Assembly (NCBI RefSeq): GCF_037200945.1
Contig: NZ_JBBCGP010000001.1
Coordinates: 1,548,501-1,612,500 of the forward strand
Source of the DNA: Methylovirgula sp.
GTDB lineage: Bacteria; Pseudomonadota; Alphaproteobacteria; Rhizobiales; Beijerinckiaceae
Length of the DNA stretch: 64,000 nt
Reading direction: 5' to 3'
This document shows positions 1 through 9,391 of the stretch, in pieces. The translations under genes were made by a program, and so were the position numbers. The first letter of the stretch is position 1; each line of letters starts with the position of its first letter. The notes below the pieces were generated by a model. It saw only the letters and a program-made list of their open reading frames with translations, made no database searches and was not told where the DNA came from.

Positions 1-2271
1 CTCAAGGCAGTTGCCGAGGCGCTCGATGAGCAAGGCATCGCCGTCAAGGGCACCACATCGCTTTTGCGGATGAATCAGCCCGAGGGCTTTGATTGCCCCG
101 GATGTGCGTGGCCTGACCCAAAACACACGTCATCCTTCGAGTTTTGCGAAAACGGCGCGAAGGCGATCGCGTGGGAGGCCACAGCGAAACGGTGTGCGCC
201 GGAATTCTTTGCTGCTCACACGGTTACGGAGCTCGACACGTGGAGCGATTATGATCTCGAAATGGTGGGACGTGTCACTCACCCGATGGTCTACGATGCC
301 GCTTCCGATCATTATAAACCGATCTCCTGGGACGATGCCTTTGCCGTCATTGGCCGTCATCTGAACGGCCTCAGCAATCCAAACGCCGCGGACTTTTATA
401 CATCCGGGCGCGCGTCCAATGAGGCGGCATTTCTCTTCCAGCTTTTTGCCCGCGAATACGGCACGAATAATTTCCCCGATTGCTCGAACATGTGCCATGA
501 GGCCACGAGCGTGGGCCTGCCCGAGTCGCTCGGCGTCGGCAAAGGCACGGTCCTTCTCGAAGACTTCGATTCTACCGACGCTATCTTTATCTTCGGTCAG
601 AATCCCGGCACGAATAGTCCGCGTATGATGACGACGCTGCGCGATGCATCGCGGCGGGGTGTACCTATCATCTCTTTCAATCCGTTTCGGGAGCGCTCAC
701 TTGAACGCTTCCAGGCGCCGCAGAGCCCCATCGAGATGGTGACACTGACGTCCACGCCGATCAGCGAGAGTCTTTATCAGGTGCGTGTCGGCGGCGATGT
801 CGCGGTGCTCAAAGGGCTGATGAAAGCCATGATTGAAGCCGATGACGCGGCGATAGCTGCTGACGCGCCGCGAGTCGTCGACGTGGACTTCATTAACGGA
901 CACACAAAGGGCTTCGAGGCGCTTGCCGCCGACCTGCGTGCGGCGTCCTGGACAGCGATCGAACGAAAGTCCGGCTTAAGCCGTGCTCAGATTTGCTCCG
1001 CGGCGATGGTTTACATGAACGCGCCGACCGCGATCCTTGTCTTTGGCATGGGGATCACCCAGCATCGCTATGGCACTCTCGCGGTTCAGCAGATTGCCAA
1101 TCTCGCGATGTTGCGCGGCAATGTTGGACGACCGGGTGCTGGTGTTTGCCCGGTTCGCGGGCACTCGAATGTGCAGGGGGATCGTACCGTCGGCATCACG
1201 GAAAAGCCGACCGCGGAATTTCTCAGTCGCCTCGAAAAGCGTTTTGGGTTCAAGCCGCCGAGCGCTCACGGGCATGATGTCGTCACCGCCTTGGAAGCCA
1301 TGATCCGTGGCGAGTCGAAAGTCTTCATCGCGCTTGGCGGAAATTTCGCCGCAGCGGTGCCGGATTGGATACAGACCCGAGGCGCGCTGCGTAAACTCGA
1401 TCTCACCGTACAGATTTCGACGAAGCTCAATCGCAGTCATATGGTCCATGGCCGCGAGGCGATCATTCTTCCCTGCCTCGGCCGTTCCGAGATCGACATC
1501 CAGGCGAACGGCCCGCAGGCGGTCACCGTCGAGGATTCGATGTCGATGGTGCATGCGTCGCGCGGCATGAACGTTCCCGTAAGCGAGCATTTGCGCAGCG
1601 AACCCGCAATCATCGCAGGAATGGCGCGCGCGACGCTGGGTCCCGGATCAAAGGTCGCTTGGGAGGATATGATCGCCGATTATGATCGGATACGGCTTGG
1701 CATTGAAGCCGTGTTCCCGATTTTTCAAGCCTATAATGATCGGATCAGAGTTCCCGGAGGCTTCCATTTGACCTCCACCGCTCGCGAACGAATTTGGATG
1801 ACACCGTCCGGGCGGGCGAATTTTCTCGTCTTCGACGGACTCGACGAAGATTTGCCGGAACGCGATCCAGAGGTTCTGTGGCTCACCACGGTGCGCAGCC
1901 ATGATCAATACAACACGACGATCTATTCGATGTCGGATCGTTATCGCGGTGTTTTCGGGCAACGCGATATCGTCTTCTTGAACACCAAGGAAATCGCCAA
2001 ACGTGGCCTCGCCAATGGTGACCGTGTTGATCTGACGACGGTCTCCGATGACGGCATTGAGCGGGTGGTGAGCAATCTGCTGATTGTCGAATATAAGTTT
2101 CCAGACGGGTGCTGCGCCGCCTATTATCCCGAGACAAACCCGCTCATTCCCCTTTATGCACGCGATCCAAAAAGCCACACACCATCGAGCAAGGGCGTGC
2201 CGGTGCGGCTGTCACGCGCAAAAGCGCATACGAACAAAGCCGCTGCGCTTTCCCTCGCAGAGGCGACTTGA
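1..2271 (+). CDS. FdhF/YdeP-family molybdopterin oxidoreductase alpha subunit (5' partial)
   Basis: The reading frame is open from base 1, so the gene starts upstream of the window and 756 residues are visible. It matches the formate-dehydrogenase-like YdeP family of molybdopterin oxidoreductases: the N-terminal GFDCPGCAWPDP motif with a CxxC pair, FGQNPGTNSPRMM in the cofactor-binding domain, GHSNVQGDRTVG in the middle, and a C-terminal molydopterin dinucleotide-binding region ending with SKGVPVRL. The family's substrate is not settled; YdeP is linked to acid resistance in E. coli. cydA follows after 3 bases, so this protein is cotranscribed with a quinol oxidase, which suggests a respiratory or redox-balancing role. 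The family call is firm, the substrate unknown. Confidence 0.9.
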   Translation, partial: LKAVAEALDEQGIAVKGTTSLLRMNQPEGFDCPGCAWPDPKHTSSFEFCENGAKAIAWEATAKRCAPEFFAAHTVTELDTWSDYDLEMVGRVTHPMVYDAASDHYKPISWDDAFAVIGRHLNGLSNPNAADFYTSGRASNEAAFLFQLFAREYGTNNFPDCSNMCHEATSVGLPESLGVGKGTVLLEDFDSTDAIFIFGQNPGTNSPRMMTTLRDASRRGVPIISFNPFRERSLERFQAPQSPIEMVTLTSTPISESLYQVRVGGDVAVLKGLMKAMIEADDAAIAADAPRVVDVDFINGHTKGFEALAADLRAASWTAIERKSGLSRAQICSAAMVYMNAPTAILVFGMGITQHRYGTLAVQQIANLAMLRGNVGRPGAGVCPVRGHSNVQGDRTVGITEKPTAEFLSRLEKRFGFKPPSAHGHDVVTALEAMIRGESKVFIALGGNFAAAVPDWIQTRGALRKLDLTVQISTKLNRSHMVHGREAIILPCLGRSEIDIQANGPQAVTVEDSMSMVHASRGMNVPVSEHLRSEPAIIAGMARATLGPGSKVAWEDMIADYDRIRLGIEAVFPIFQAYNDRIRVPGGFHLTSTARERIWMTPSGRANFLVFDGLDEDLPERDPEVLWLTTVRSHDQYNTTIYSMSDRYRGVFGQRDIVFLNTKEIAKRGLANGDRVDLTTVSDDGIERVVSNLLIVEYKFPDGCCAAYYPETNPLIPLYARDPKSHTPSSKGVPVRLSRAKAHTNKAAALSLAEAT

Positions 2272-2274
2272 ACC

Positions 2275-3693
2275 ATGAGGGCCGATATCCTCTCGCGACT
2301 GCAGTTCGCCTTCACGATCGGCTATCACATCCTGTGGCCGACCTTCACCATCGGCACGTCTGCGTTCGTCGCCTGGCTCAGTATTCTCGTCTGGCTGACC
2401 GACAAACCGGTTTACCGTGACCTCCTGCGATTCTGGATGCGTTTGTTCGCACTCGGTTTCGGAATGGGTGTCATCACTGGGATCGTGCTCAGTTATGAGA
2501 TCGGCACCAATTGGGCGGGCTTCTCCCGCGCGGTCAGCAATGTCGTCGGTCCTCTGCTAATGTACGAGGCCGCAACCGCCTTTTTTCTCGAGTCCGGTTT
2601 CATCGGAATCATGCTTTTCGGTGAGGGACGTGTCTCGCGCGGTCTGCATGTTTTCGCCTGCGTGATGGTGAGTCTTGGGTCATTAATAAGCGCCACCTGG
2701 ATCATCGCGGCCAATTCGTGGATGCAGACCCCGTCCGGGGCCGTGGCGGATTCACATGGCATATTCCACGTCGTCAGCTGGTGGCATGTCATCTTCAACC
2801 CGTCTTTCCCTTATCGCTTGTTGCATATGGTCTGCGCCAGCTTTCTTACATGCTCCTTCGTGGTCGCCGGCGTATCGGCTTTTCATCTTCTGCAACGGCG
2901 GCATGTCGATGCGGCACGGACGGCCTTTTCGATGGCGCTGTGGGCAGCTCTCGCGTTGGCTCCGCTGCAAATTCTGCTCGGCGATATGCAGGGCCTCAAC
3001 ACAAGGCAATATCAACCGACGAAACTCGCCGCGATGGAGGGGCTCTGGACTACCGAGAAAGATGTTCCCGCTGCGGTCTTTGCGTGGCCGGACATGAAGT
3101 CCGAAAAGAACCTCTACGAGATCAGTATCCCGCATCTCGCGAGCGTTTATCTCACCCATACCTGGGATGGCGAGGTTCAGGGCCTGAAGGCAGTGCCGCC
3201 CCGCGATCGGCCTTATGTGCCGATCGTATTTTTCGCCTTCCGCATCATGGTCGGCGTTGGGCTGATCCTGCTTGGGCTTGCCGTAACGGGCGCGGTACTC
3301 CGCTGGCGTGGCCGTCTCTTTGAAACGAAATGGTTTCAATATCTCGCGGTTCTGGCGACGCCACTTGGCTTCGTTTCGGTCCTTGCTGGCTGGACCGTCA
3401 CTGAAACCGGGCGCCAGCCGTTTGTCGTCTATGGGATGCTCCGAACCGCGGATGCCGCGTCGCCCGTCGCTGCTGGCGCGATCACGACGACGCTCGTAGG
3501 TTTCTTCGTGATTTATAATATTTTGCTGCTTGGGTTTCTTTATTTCGCGGGCCGTTTGGTTCTCAAAGGACCGACTTGGGGACCATCCTACGGGGGCACC
3601 TTCCGGCCGGGTCTCGATCGCGCCGCCCCGACTGTCGTCGGCGCCCCGGCGGCGACGCCGACGAACGTCGGCAGTCTTTCTCCCGGAGAATAA
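2275..3693 (+). CDS. cydA: Cytochrome bd ubiquinol oxidase subunit I
   Basis: Subunit I of the bd-type quinol:O2 oxidoreductase carries the three hemes in the inner membrane. The 472 residues include the expected heme-ligand contexts: His in YHILWPTFTIG near residue 20, His in PYRLLHM near 185, and Met in KLAAMEG. The Q loop is short, as in the cyanide-insensitive (CioA) subgroup. The conserved GRQPW motif reads GRQPF (about residue 382), a conservative but unusual change. It starts 3 bases after the FdhF-like gene and is followed 5 bases later by cydB, so the three form one operon. The stretch after about residue 440 is Pro/Ala rich and probably cytoplasmic tail. Confidence 0.95.
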   Translation: MRADILSRLQFAFTIGYHILWPTFTIGTSAFVAWLSILVWLTDKPVYRDLLRFWMRLFALGFGMGVITGIVLSYEIGTNWAGFSRAVSNVVGPLLMYEAATAFFLESGFIGIMLFGEGRVSRGLHVFACVMVSLGSLISATWIIAANSWMQTPSGAVADSHGIFHVVSWWHVIFNPSFPYRLLHMVCASFLTCSFVVAGVSAFHLLQRRHVDAARTAFSMALWAALALAPLQILLGDMQGLNTRQYQPTKLAAMEGLWTTEKDVPAAVFAWPDMKSEKNLYEISIPHLASVYLTHTWDGEVQGLKAVPPRDRPYVPIVFFAFRIMVGVGLILLGLAVTGAVLRWRGRLFETKWFQYLAVLATPLGFVSVLAGWTVTETGRQPFVVYGMLRTADAASPVAAGAITTTLVGFFVIYNILLLGFLYFAGRLVLKGPTWGPSYGGTFRPGLDRAAPTVVGAPAATPTNVGSLSPGE

Positions 3694-3698
3694 GATCG

Positions 3699-4763
3699 AT
3701 GCCCCTGTTCTTTGCGCTTCTCGCGGCCTTTTCCGTCGCTCTCTATGTGCTGGCGGACGGTTTTGACCTTGGCGTCGGCATCCTGTTCCTCTTTGCGCCC
3801 CGGGATATCGATCGCGACAGGATGATCGAAAGCATTGAGCCCGTCTGGGACGGCAACGAAACCTGGCTCGTCTTCGGCGGCACATTGCTTTGGGCCGCAT
3901 TTCCGGCGGCTTATTTCGTGCTGCTGCCGGCGTTTTATCTGCCCATCCTCTTCATGCTGTTTGCGCTGATATTCCGCGGCATCGCCTTCTCGTTTCGCGC
4001 TGAAAGCGGACGCTTCCGCCGCGTTTGGGATTTTGCATTCGCCGGCGGTTCGCTTCTAGCCGCCTTTTGCCAAGGCCTGGTGCTTGGCGGATTCATCAGT
4101 GGCGTGAGCATGTCGAACGGCATGTTCAGTGGTGGACCATTTTCATTTTTGAGCATTCTTGGCGTTCTCTGCGGCATCGGCCTCATCGGTGGCTATGCGC
4201 TCATGGGCGCAGGATGGCTGATCTGGAAAACGGAAGGGTCGACACAAATCTTCGCACGGGAAATCGGGCATGCGGCGTTGATTCTGACGACGGCGTTGAT
4301 GGCGATCGTGAGCGCATGGACGGCCTTCAGCCAACCGGCTGTCGACCAGCGCTGGTTCTCATGGCCGAATATCGCCGAGCTCGGCCTCGTCCCATTGGTC
4401 ACGATAGGGACTCTCGTCGCAACATGGCGCGCGTTGTGGGGGACGAGCGACACGAGGGTTTTCGTGTTGTCCATCTTTACGTTCTTGCTTGGGTTTCTCG
4501 GTCTTCTCGTGAGCCTTTGGCCCTATGTCGTCCCGCGCCACATAACAATCTGGGACAGCGCGTCGGATCCCCAGACTCTTTCATTCATCGGCGCCGGGCT
4601 TATCGTCATCATCCCCATTGTGCTGGCCTACCAATTCCACGCTTACTGGGTCTTCCGGGGCAAGATTCCAGACCATGCGATAGCAGATGACGGTATCGAG
4701 CTAAATCCTGGGATTCATGCGCGTCACACTTGCACGCAGGATAACGTCCTTCATCTCAGTTGA
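3699..4763 (+). CDS. cydB: Cytochrome bd ubiquinol oxidase subunit II
   Basis: This is the partner membrane subunit of CydA, 354 residues with about eight or nine hydrophobic segments. Family motifs are the N-terminal YVLADGFDLGVGIL, then WDGNETWLV, and a late SLWPYVVP. The ATG at 3699 is chosen over a longer in-frame start at 3576, because the longer form would overlap 118 bases of cydA and a GGAGAA ribosome site lies just upstream of 3699. The last 25 residues after YWVFRGKIPD are not like the family and may be an extended tail. No terminator is obvious directly downstream. Confidence 0.95.
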   Translation: MPLFFALLAAFSVALYVLADGFDLGVGILFLFAPRDIDRDRMIESIEPVWDGNETWLVFGGTLLWAAFPAAYFVLLPAFYLPILFMLFALIFRGIAFSFRAESGRFRRVWDFAFAGGSLLAAFCQGLVLGGFISGVSMSNGMFSGGPFSFLSILGVLCGIGLIGGYALMGAGWLIWKTEGSTQIFAREIGHAALILTTALMAIVSAWTAFSQPAVDQRWFSWPNIAELGLVPLVTIGTLVATWRALWGTSDTRVFVLSIFTFLLGFLGLLVSLWPYVVPRHITIWDSASDPQTLSFIGAGLIVIIPIVLAYQFHAYWVFRGKIPDHAIADDGIELNPGIHARHTCTQDNVLHLS

Positions 4764-5306
4764 TGTGGTGACCGTCAGGCTCTTGAGTTTGGCGGATGTT
4801 TCGCTGGCGCGTAGCGAGCCGTCGGCCTGAGGACTGTCTCGTGGCCCCGACCTACATGGCTTCGCCTTCGACCGCTCTGCATTTGATATAATCGCCAACA
4901 TTGGGCAAACGAGCCTAGCATCTTCACCGCGGCCCGCTAGTAACGGCAATGGCCATGGCGTGCCGCCAGCAGTAGCGATGGTGATGATAGCCAGTCCTAG
5001 CGCCCGGTTCGCGGACTCGACCCCGCGCCGATGGCGCCTCCCACGATCGCTCCCACAGGACCCGTCGCGCGATTACCTCTATGCGTGCCTTCCTCGGAAC
5101 CCAAAAAAGCTGAGTTGCCCGGTGTCGGTATGTTAATACCAGTTAACCACGGCGCAAAATATTTGATGGAACTGTTCAATTTTGCTCAGAACTCACTGAT
5201 CGGCTGGCGAGATATTCGTGCCTGTGCTCTGCGGACCTAGCACCGCGCTATAGCGCCGACCACGTCGATTCTGCGAATATCTTCCTCCGCAGTGTCGATA
5301 AACTTT
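4764..5306. other. Gene-poor stretch after cydB
   Basis: I see no intact gene between cydB and the terminator at 5307. The minus strand holds a decayed glycine-zipper reading frame (listed separately). A 12-base perfect palindrome, GCGCTATAGCGC, lies at 5245-5256; it could be an operator, but no gene start is positioned to support that. Confidence 0.4.
4937..5085 (-). pseudogene. Remnant of a small glycine-zipper, His-rich secreted protein
   Basis: On the minus strand, GPVGAIVGGAIGAG (a glycine-zipper motif) runs into a stop. The next frame continues as GYHHHRYCWRH and a third ends HGHCRY plus stop at 4937. Small secreted Rhizobiales proteins often have a glycine zipper followed by a His/Tyr/Cys-rich tail, so the three pieces together look like one gene. 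One frame change is explained by an extra G in a GGGG run and the other by a missing C. I cannot see a convincing start or signal peptide. It is either a decayed gene or one broken by sequencing errors. Confidence 0.35.
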
Positions 5307-5334
5307 GAAGCCGCCACATGAGCGGCTTCCTTTT
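5307..5334 (+). terminator. Rho-independent terminator
   Basis: GAAGCCGC at 5307-5314 pairs perfectly with GCGGCTTC at 5322-5329 around a 7-base loop, followed by a CTTTTT tract. No plus-strand gene is seen just upstream, so it may end a small transcript or a lost gene. Confidence 0.6.
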
Positions 5335-5365
5335 TGAGAGGCTGTCAACATTAGGGAGCATTAAG

Positions 5366-5602
5366 ATGACTGTCGAAGATCTTCCGCAATATCCGCAATG
5401 GAAACGCGCGCTCCAAAATATGATCGAGGCTTGGGAATCATACAAAGTTATGAGTCATCTATTCGACCAGCATCCGGAGGCGCTCCGGCGGAAGTCGAAC
5501 TTTGAGATGGCAAAGGCTCAATATTTAAGAGTTGCCTATGAGCTAGAGATGCCCGGCTATCTGGTTGTTTCCGCCAGGGACGTAGATTTTCGGCACGCCT
5601 GA
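5366..5602 (+). CDS. Small hypothetical protein, 78 aa
   Basis: I do not recognise this protein. The start at 5366 is chosen because AGGGAGC lies 7 bases upstream; an in-frame ATG at 5318 falls inside the loop of the preceding terminator and is unlikely. The product is soluble, acidic to neutral and probably helical (KRALQNMIEAWESYKVM), with no signal peptide, cysteine motif or membrane segment. It stands alone between a terminator and another small gene. Coding status rests on the good ribosome site and normal composition. Confidence 0.55.
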   Translation: MTVEDLPQYPQWKRALQNMIEAWESYKVMSHLFDQHPEALRRKSNFEMAKAQYLRVAYELEMPGYLVVSARDVDFRHA

Positions 5603-5742
5603 TTCCGATCTCGGCCGTCAGATCATCGTTCTGCCTGATCCCTCATTCCGCGCGAACGGCGAGCGGCAAGGGCTAGGGCAGCGGAACTTAGCCGCCGCAT
5701 TAACGTTCACGTCGGCGACGTCTGACTCCATAGGAAAACCGC

Positions 5743-5877
5743 ATGTTCGAAGTCATTTCGGCTAATTCCATTATCGTCTGGTTTGTATGGGGATTTTTTA
5801 TGGCTTTGGGTTGGGCCCTCGGCACATGGGTGATGACCTGGATTCTTGGCTATGTACCTCTTTCACGGCGGCGCTGA
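5743..5877 (+). CDS. Small membrane protein, 44 aa
   Basis: A short open frame begins at ATG 5743 after a TAGGAAAA ribosome site. The protein is one or two closely spaced hydrophobic segments (IIVWFVWGFFMALGWALG, then WVMTWILGY) ending in the basic tail PLSRRR, which fits an inner-membrane miniprotein with a cytoplasmic C terminus. It has no recognisable family. The hydrophobicity pattern and positive-inside tail support a real gene. Confidence 0.45.
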   Translation: MFEVISANSIIVWFVWGFFMALGWALGTWVMTWILGYVPLSRRR

Positions 5878-5919
5878 ATGCGATGGCGACTCGTGAGGGA
5901 CATTGTGGGGAGTTTAATG

Positions 5920-6903
5920 TTACGGTACGGTGACGTTCGTGGAAGGCTGCGAAGCTCGTCCATCTAACCATGCAATAACGCCTTCAACGGTCTCGCCATA
6001 GAAAACCTCGTATTCACTCCGCGACACGTAACCGATATGCGGCGTCGCTAGAACATTGTCGAGAACTCTGAAAGAGTGTTTCGTCGGCAGAGGCTCAATA
6101 TCGAAAACATCGATCGCCGCGCCCGCGAGCTTACGCCCGCTCAATGCCGTAACCAGAGCATGTTCATCCACGATCGGCCCGCGAGACGTGTTGATCAGCC
6201 AGGCTGTTGGCTTCATCTGAGAAAGTTCGCGCGCGCCCACCAAACCTCGCGTCGCGTCGGCAAGCACGAGGTGGATGCTGACGATATCGGCATCCCTAAA
6301 GAGTTCATCTTTGGAGACGAGGCGCGCGCCCACCTCGTCAGCTCTCTCCTTGGTCAGGCGTTCGCTCCAGGCAATTGTCTCCATGCCAAAAGCGCGCCCA
6401 ATGCGTGCGACCTCGCTTCCGATATTGCCAAGGCCCAAGATGCCAAGCGTCTTTCCTTTGATTTCTTCTCCGACGGATTGCTGCCAACCTCCCGCCCGAA
6501 GTAACGCGTTTTCGGATGCAACGTTTCGGACTCCGGCGAGAATAAGCGCCCATGTCAACTCAATGGGGGCAGTTGAGCTGCCTTTGGTGTTATTTACGAT
6601 AATGCCATGCTCCTTGGCTGCGCCGCCGTCGATTGAAGTGTTCCTGCTCCCTGTCGATGAGATGAGCTTCAGACGCGGCAGACGCTCGATGATTTGGCGA
6701 GAAAGTGGAGTCCTCTCGCGCATGACACAGACGATGTCGAACGGAAGCAACCGATCCACAAGGCGATCAGGATCCGAAATATGGTCGGAGAATACCTCTA
6801 TCGAGACACGATCTCGAAGCGGAGACCAATCCGCCATTTTTAGTGCGATGTTCTGGTAATCATCCAGGATGGCAAGCTTAATAGGTCCTTCATTCGCGTT
6901 CAT
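5920..6903 (-). CDS. D-2-hydroxyacid dehydrogenase family protein
   Basis: This is an NAD(P)-dependent D-isomer-specific 2-hydroxyacid dehydrogenase of 327 residues. The nucleotide-binding motif GLGNIGSEVARIG lies in the middle. The catalytic Arg is in NTSRGPIVDE, the Glu in DVFDIEPLP and the His in TPHIGYVSR, so all catalytic residues are present. The start at 6903 is preferred over upstream frame extension because GGAGAAG sits at a good distance. Substrate cannot be told from sequence; phosphoglycerate, glyoxylate/hydroxypyruvate and other 2-keto acids are all used in this family. The gene is monocistronic and opposite to its neighbours. Confidence 0.9.
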   Translation of the reverse strand: MNANEGPIKLAILDDYQNIALKMADWSPLRDRVSIEVFSDHISDPDRLVDRLLPFDIVCVMRERTPLSRQIIERLPRLKLISSTGSRNTSIDGGAAKEHGIIVNNTKGSSTAPIELTWALILAGVRNVASENALLRAGGWQQSVGEEIKGKTLGILGLGNIGSEVARIGRAFGMETIAWSERLTKERADEVGARLVSKDELFRDADIVSIHLVLADATRGLVGARELSQMKPTAWLINTSRGPIVDEHALVTALSGRKLAGAAIDVFDIEPLPTKHSFRVLDNVLATPHIGYVSRSEYEVFYGETVEGVIAWLDGRASQPSTNVTVP

Positions 6904-7384
6904 AACTGTGCTTCTCCTCAAGGATGATATAGGATCCGCGACATTGGCATCGTCGCCACCGGAGGCCAACCCAGTTTAGCCTTCAATCCGGCAATCGCTT
7001 AACGATTCGCGGTGCTCAATAATGAGCTGCGGACTTCGCCGCGATAATCCTCTCGTCATAACCGAGTCGATCAGAAAGCAGAGGCAATGGCTGAGCCTAC
7101 CGATTCACAATCGGTTTTGGCGGCGATTATTGAAACCCTGATAAGGGGAGCGGATCCTCGGGCGTGGCCGACACTATTTAAAGAGTAGCTCCTCTTCGAA
7201 TCAGGTCAGCTTTGAACCGCGGATCAATTCGAACTGATTGAAGCCGGAACTGGCAACGCGGCAAGATCGTCGTGTGGCCGCACAGCAATGTGGCCGCCCG
7301 ATCGTTGAGGGAGGCGGCAAAACCGATAGTGAGGAATGGTTCAATATGGCTAGAGAACATGGTCAAGTTTGGAAGCGGCCGACG
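6904..7384. other. Intergenic region with one weak small frame
   Basis: About 480 bases separate the dehydrogenase from the next plus-strand gene. The only candidate is a 33-residue frame at 7087-7188 (MAEPTDSQSVLAAIIETLIR onward), preceded by AGAGGC. It has no known family and may not be real. I see no repeat, RNA gene or terminator here. Confidence 0.3.
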
Positions 7385-7579
7385 ATGGCACGCTATGTCG
7401 TGTCGGTCGATAATCAACCAAAGAAAAGCTTCGATACGCGCGAAATCGCCGATCAGGAAGCGCAGAAAATCTCAGACGGATTCCCAAAAGTCGTGGTTAA
7501 GGTCATCGATACGGAGCGTGACACCACAACTTCCGAGCATTCGGAAATTGCGAATAACACGGGCACGGATCAAGCTTAA
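7385..7579 (+). CDS. Small hypothetical protein, 64 aa
   Basis: An unrecognised soluble protein beginning MARYVVSVDNQPKKSF. The start at 7385 is preceded by GGAAGC; an alternative ATG at 7346 would add 13 residues. The body (SFDTREIADQEAQKISDGFPKVVVKVID) reads as a short beta-alpha-beta unit and ends in a polar Thr/Glu/Asn tail. There is no signal peptide or membrane segment. The next gene is about 180 bases downstream on the same strand. Confidence 0.5.
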   Translation: MARYVVSVDNQPKKSFDTREIADQEAQKISDGFPKVVVKVIDTERDTTTSEHSEIANNTGTDQA

Positions 7580-7761
7580 TTGGTGTCCAAGCTATGACCG
7601 GCTAGTTCGAGCCGTCCGGGCCGAGCATGATCAAGTTCCGTTCATCCAAATGGGCATCGACAAAGCGTCTTTTGATCCGGTCCGATTTCCACGATTTCTA
7701 TGCGACCTTCCGGCCTCCCGCGCATTACCCCCTTGGCCATGCTGGCCTAGGAGTTAGTGGT

Positions 7762-8136
7762 GTGGAGAACAAAACAAGAAATATGCTAATCGCTGGTTTA
7801 GCGACAATGACCCTCGTGGTTGGTGGGATGGGCCTTCCGTCATCCGCTAACGCTCGTGGCGGAGGGCATGGTGGCGGAGGGCACGGTGGCGGTGGCCATG
7901 GCGGCGGTGGCCACATGGGTGGAGGCCATATGGGGGGCGGTCATTTTGGCGGCGGTGGCAGGGGTGGCCACCGCTTCGCAGGACGCGGCGGTTATCGGCG
8001 CGGATATGGCGGCGGCTATGGGTATGGCGGCGGCTACGGTTATGGGTATGGCGGATGCGATCCATATTACGGATGCGGGTACGGCCCCGGCATTGTTGGT
8101 GGTGTGATCGGTGGTCTCTTGGGCGGAGGACTCTGA
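7762..8136 (+). CDS. Glycine/histidine-rich secreted protein, 124 aa
   Basis: A signal peptide is clear: basic start, hydrophobic core LIAGLATMTLVVGGMGL and cleavage after SSANA. The mature part is low complexity, first GGGH repeats (about six copies), then Gly-Tyr repeats (GYGGGYGYG), a CDPYYGCGYG pair of cysteines and a final hydrophobic glycine-zipper-like IVGGVIGGLLGGG. GTG at 7762 is taken as the start because TAGGAG lies 8 bases upstream and it gives the signal peptide its basic N terminus. The His-rich repeats could bind metal. Such proteins are common and uncharacterised in Rhizobiales. Confidence 0.65.
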   Translation: MENKTRNMLIAGLATMTLVVGGMGLPSSANARGGGHGGGGHGGGGHGGGGHMGGGHMGGGHFGGGGRGGHRFAGRGGYRRGYGGGYGYGGGYGYGYGGCDPYYGCGYGPGIVGGVIGGLLGGGL

Positions 8137-8326
8137 ACGAACGCAGCACCTATCGCGGTGGAATCACGGAGAGGTGCGGCTCCTAAAGCGGCGGTTCTCC
8201 AAACGGATGCGTAAGGCAGCGCGGCTTGGAATCAAAAAAAAGCCTCTCGTAGCTTAGGCTTCAGCGAAACCGCGAGGGATAACCGTGCGTGAGGGGAACA
8301 AAAGTCTTCTCAGGAGTCTGGCACCA

Positions 8327-9262
8327 ATGAATCCTATCACACTGTTTTTAACCTTCGTCTGCGTCGCCATAGGGCTCGCACTCGGAGCGTTGGGTCATGT
8401 TTATTGGGGCATCCCATTTGTGATTGCGGCGGTCGTCGCTGCCACCGGGCTTAAAATGGCGAACACGTGGGAAAAATTCGTCATTCTACGTGCCGGCCGA
8501 TTGCGCGGCGTCAAGGGCCCTGGCCTCTTCTTCATAATTCCGATCATCGACAATGTGGTGGCTGTTATCGATGAACGCATCCAGACCACCGCCTTCAGCG
8601 CCGAAGAGGCACTGACAAAGGATACGGTGCCGGTGAATGTGGACGCAATCATATTCTGGTTCGTCCACGACGCCCAAAGCGCGGCTCTGAATATTACGAA
8701 CTATCGCGAAGCCATTGACCGGGTTGCCCAGACATCGCTCCGTGAAATGATCGGGTCGTCGATGTTGGCCGCGCTGTTATCCGAGCGGACTGCCGCTGAT
8801 GAATTGTTGCGCGGTGAAATTGGCCGCAAAACAGCGGATTGGGGCATCTCAGTGAAATCGGTCGAGATCCGCGATGTCGCGATCCCCGTCGCATTGCAGG
8901 ATGCGATGTCGCGTCAAGCCCAGGCCGAAAGAGAAAAACAAGCAAGGGTAATTCTCGGATCGGCGGAGGCAGCGATCGCAGGGCAGTTTGTCGAAGCTGC
9001 TATGACGTATGCGGATCACCCAGCAGCTCTGCAACTCCGGGCCATGAATATCATCTATGAGACGACCAAAGAACGAGGAGCGACAATCCTGATCCCGACG
9101 TCGATGGTCGACAGCATGAACCCGGTCGTAGCTCTCGCTTTGGCCGGGGAGAACAAGGCGGCGCCGGCCAAAGCAGATGCATCTCCGCTGCTGAGTAAAC
9201 AGTCCCCCCAGCTGCAGAACGGCTCGAAAGCGGCGGAGGGTCCACCATTGGATAAACACTAA
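8327..9262 (+). CDS. Slipin/SPFH-domain membrane protein
   Basis: A Band 7 (stomatin/prohibitin-like) protein of 311 residues. Two N-terminal hydrophobic segments (residues about 3-22 and 26-45) anchor it, followed by the SPFH domain with VILRAGRLRGVKGPGLFFIIPIID, ending with the helix QAQAEREKQARVILGSAEAAIAGQF typical of slipins. Family members organise membrane microdomains and often act with membrane proteases; no NfeD-like partner gene is adjacent here. ATG 8327 follows CAGGAG at a good spacing; a GTG at 8285 would add 14 residues. The C-terminal 35 residues are low complexity. Confidence 0.88.
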   Translation: MNPITLFLTFVCVAIGLALGALGHVYWGIPFVIAAVVAATGLKMANTWEKFVILRAGRLRGVKGPGLFFIIPIIDNVVAVIDERIQTTAFSAEEALTKDTVPVNVDAIIFWFVHDAQSAALNITNYREAIDRVAQTSLREMIGSSMLAALLSERTAADELLRGEIGRKTADWGISVKSVEIRDVAIPVALQDAMSRQAQAEREKQARVILGSAEAAIAGQFVEAAMTYADHPAALQLRAMNIIYETTKERGATILIPTSMVDSMNPVVALALAGENKAAPAKADASPLLSKQSPQLQNGSKAAEGPPLDKH

Positions 9263-9391
9263 ACTCCTAAGGAGCGCAGACAGTCATCTTCCGAAGTGAT
9301 CGGCATAGCCCGTTACGACCGCCGCGCCTGCCGACCGCTACAAACTTCTGCGGCGGTCGAGACGAGAATGCAAACATAGGGAGGATGCACA

